Part shown: piece by piece, positions 4,943 to 5,537 of the stretch | Position numbering within the stretch: the stretch's first letter is position 1 | Layout of the letters: the number at the start of each line of letters is the position of its first letter | The notes under the pieces: model-generated | The model's database searches: none | Told to the model about the DNA's origin: nothing | Seen by the model: only the letters and a program-made list of their open reading frames with translations | Program-made: the position numbers and the translations under genes | Source of the DNA: Spirochaetales bacterium | GTDB taxonomy: Bacteria; Spirochaetota; Spirochaetia; DSM-27196; SLST01 | Assembly: GCA_030642995.1 (NCBI GenBank) | Contig: DAOWMR010000217.1 | Span: 1 to 5,537 of the forward strand | Length of the DNA stretch: 5,537 nucleotides | Direction: 5' to 3'

Positions 4943-5537
4943 GATGAGCCAACGGCTCGGCCCCCCGCGGGGCCGAGTTCCCTGTGCGCCCAACGCAGGA
5001 CCCGTTCAGTCTGGTCCCACCCCATGCACGCGTCGGTGATCGAGACCCCGTATTCAAGATCCTTGAGAGCCGCCGGCGGCTGATTACCCTCCCGCAAATT
5101 GCTCTCGAGCATGAACCCGATGATTGCCTCTTGTCCTTCTCTCCGCTGACGAATCACCGACTGGAGCACCTTCTCCTGCCGCGTTGGCCGGCGAAGTGAA
5201 TTGGAGTGACTGCAATCGATCATGACCGTCGCCTGGTATCCGGCGTCGTTGAGCAGTCGACACGCATCCTCTACGAACTCGTCGTGATAGTTGGGCCCAC
5301 TCCTGCCGCCCCGAAGGATGATGTGTCCGGCTTCATTGCCCGATGTATTGAAGACCGCCGTCTGCCCGTCTTGATCAATACCAATGAAGCTGTGAGGCCC
5401 CCTCGAGGACGAGAGCGCGTCGATCGCCGTTGCTATACTGCCGTCGGTACCGTTCTTGAATCCGACCGGCATCGAAAGACCGCTTGCCATCTCCCGGTGC
5501 GTCTGGCTCTCAGACGTTCGGGCGCCAATTGACGCCC
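4939..5537 (-). CDS. 3-deoxy-7-phosphoheptulonate synthase, type I-alpha (C-terminal part, cut by window edge)
   Basis: The 198 C-terminal residues are visible and the gene continues past 5537. The enzyme joins phosphoenolpyruvate and erythrose 4-phosphate to make DAHP, the first step of the shikimate pathway. The read-in sequence IGARTSESQTHREMASGLSM closely resembles the matching part of E. coli AroG, followed by PVGFKNGTDGS (Lys186 region), HIILRGG (Arg234 region), MIDCSHSNS (metal ligand His268), FMLESNLREGNQ (Glu302) and SITDACMGW (Asp326); the E. coli numbers are from memory. All visible metal and substrate residues are kept. The ATG at 5490 is internal, since the conserved frame runs through it. 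The three E. coli isoenzymes AroF, AroG and AroH cannot be told apart here because the N-terminal feedback region is missing. The short Gly/Ala-rich tail after RWAHREL is not conserved and is encoded by a hairpin. Convergent with gnd, it is probably an independent unit; it shares erythrose 4-phosphate supply with the pentose phosphate pathway. Confidence 0.95.
   Translation of the reverse strand, partial: ASIGARTSESQTHREMASGLSMPVGFKNGTDGSIATAIDALSSSRGPHSFIGIDQDGQTAVFNTSGNEAGHIILRGGRSGPNYHDEFVEDACRLLNDAGYQATVMIDCSHSNSLRRPTRQEKVLQSVIRQRREGQEAIIGFMLESNLREGNQPPAALKDLEYGVSITDACMGWDQTERVLRWAHRELGPAGGRAVGSS
4956..4977. terminator. GC-rich hairpin between convergent genes, possible terminator for gnd
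   Basis: A perfect 9-base-pair stem, CTCGGCCCC (4956-4964) against GGGGCCGAG (4969-4977), with a 4-base loop, possibly extended by two G-U pairs. It begins 14 bases after the gnd stop, a normal terminator position. No T-run follows on either strand (TTCCC on the plus side), so it is not a canonical intrinsic terminator; it may pause polymerase or block 3' exonucleases. It lies wholly inside the last codons of the DAHP synthase gene. Confidence 0.5.

Noticed and set aside
4939..5490. Treating the ATG at 5490 as the start of a complete short DAHP synthase.
   Set aside because: The frame stays open to the window end and the upstream codons encode the conserved IGARTSESQ segment, so the gene is cut by the window edge.
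5206..5532. Plus-strand open frame opposite the DAHP synthase gene.
   Set aside because: The minus strand encodes conserved DAHP synthase motifs throughout this stretch.

Overview
This window holds six bacterial protein-coding genes with Shine-Dalgarno sites and very short spacers. Two of them are cut by the window edges. Base composition is moderately GC-rich. The enzymes (a phosphofructokinase of the pyrophosphate-dependent type, 6-phosphogluconate dehydrogenase, a nickel-pincer LarA-family epimerase/racemase and a type I-alpha DAHP synthase) suggest a free-living, sugar-fermenting or otherwise metabolically flexible bacterium. The sequence alone does not let me name the phylum. No RNA genes, insertion sequences, CRISPR arrays or long repeats were seen, and no gene-free stretch exceeds about 150 bases.

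Layout. On the minus strand, reading leftwards from 1137, a DeoR-family sugar-phosphate-responsive repressor (367-1137) is followed after 23 bases by the N-terminal third of a phosphofructokinase (343 to beyond position 1). A 152-base divergent control region (1138-1289) separates this pair from a plus-strand three-gene operon: a HAD-superfamily phosphatase-like protein (1290-2183), a LarA/DUF2088 family protein (2180-3469, ATGA overlap) and 6-phosphogluconate dehydrogenase (3485-4942). A convergent minus-strand DAHP synthase (4939 to beyond 5537) closes the window. Its stop codon shares the palindrome CTAG with the stop of gnd.

How the parts may work together. The divergent arrangement suggests that the DeoR-type protein controls both arms of a carbohydrate module. 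The control region has two sigma70-like promoters pointing apart, a near-perfect 18-base palindrome centred between their -35 boxes, and repeated CGAAA/TTTCG elements near both predicted transcription starts. Biochemically, the LarA homologue could racemise or epimerise a 2-hydroxy acid. Lying next to gnd, a sugar-acid substrate such as D-gluconate/D-mannonate is the most economical guess. The product could enter the pentose phosphate pathway through 6-phosphogluconate after a kinase step encoded elsewhere, and the phosphofructokinase would serve the glycolytic side. The substrate of the HAD protein cannot be read from the sequence. The DAHP synthase belongs to aromatic amino acid synthesis and is probably a separate transcription unit.

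The most interesting items are the LarA homologue, which keeps the catalytic and cofactor-binding His/Lys spacing but lacks the usual Ser-Gly-Gly segment, its linkage to HAD and gnd, and the symmetric divergent operator region.
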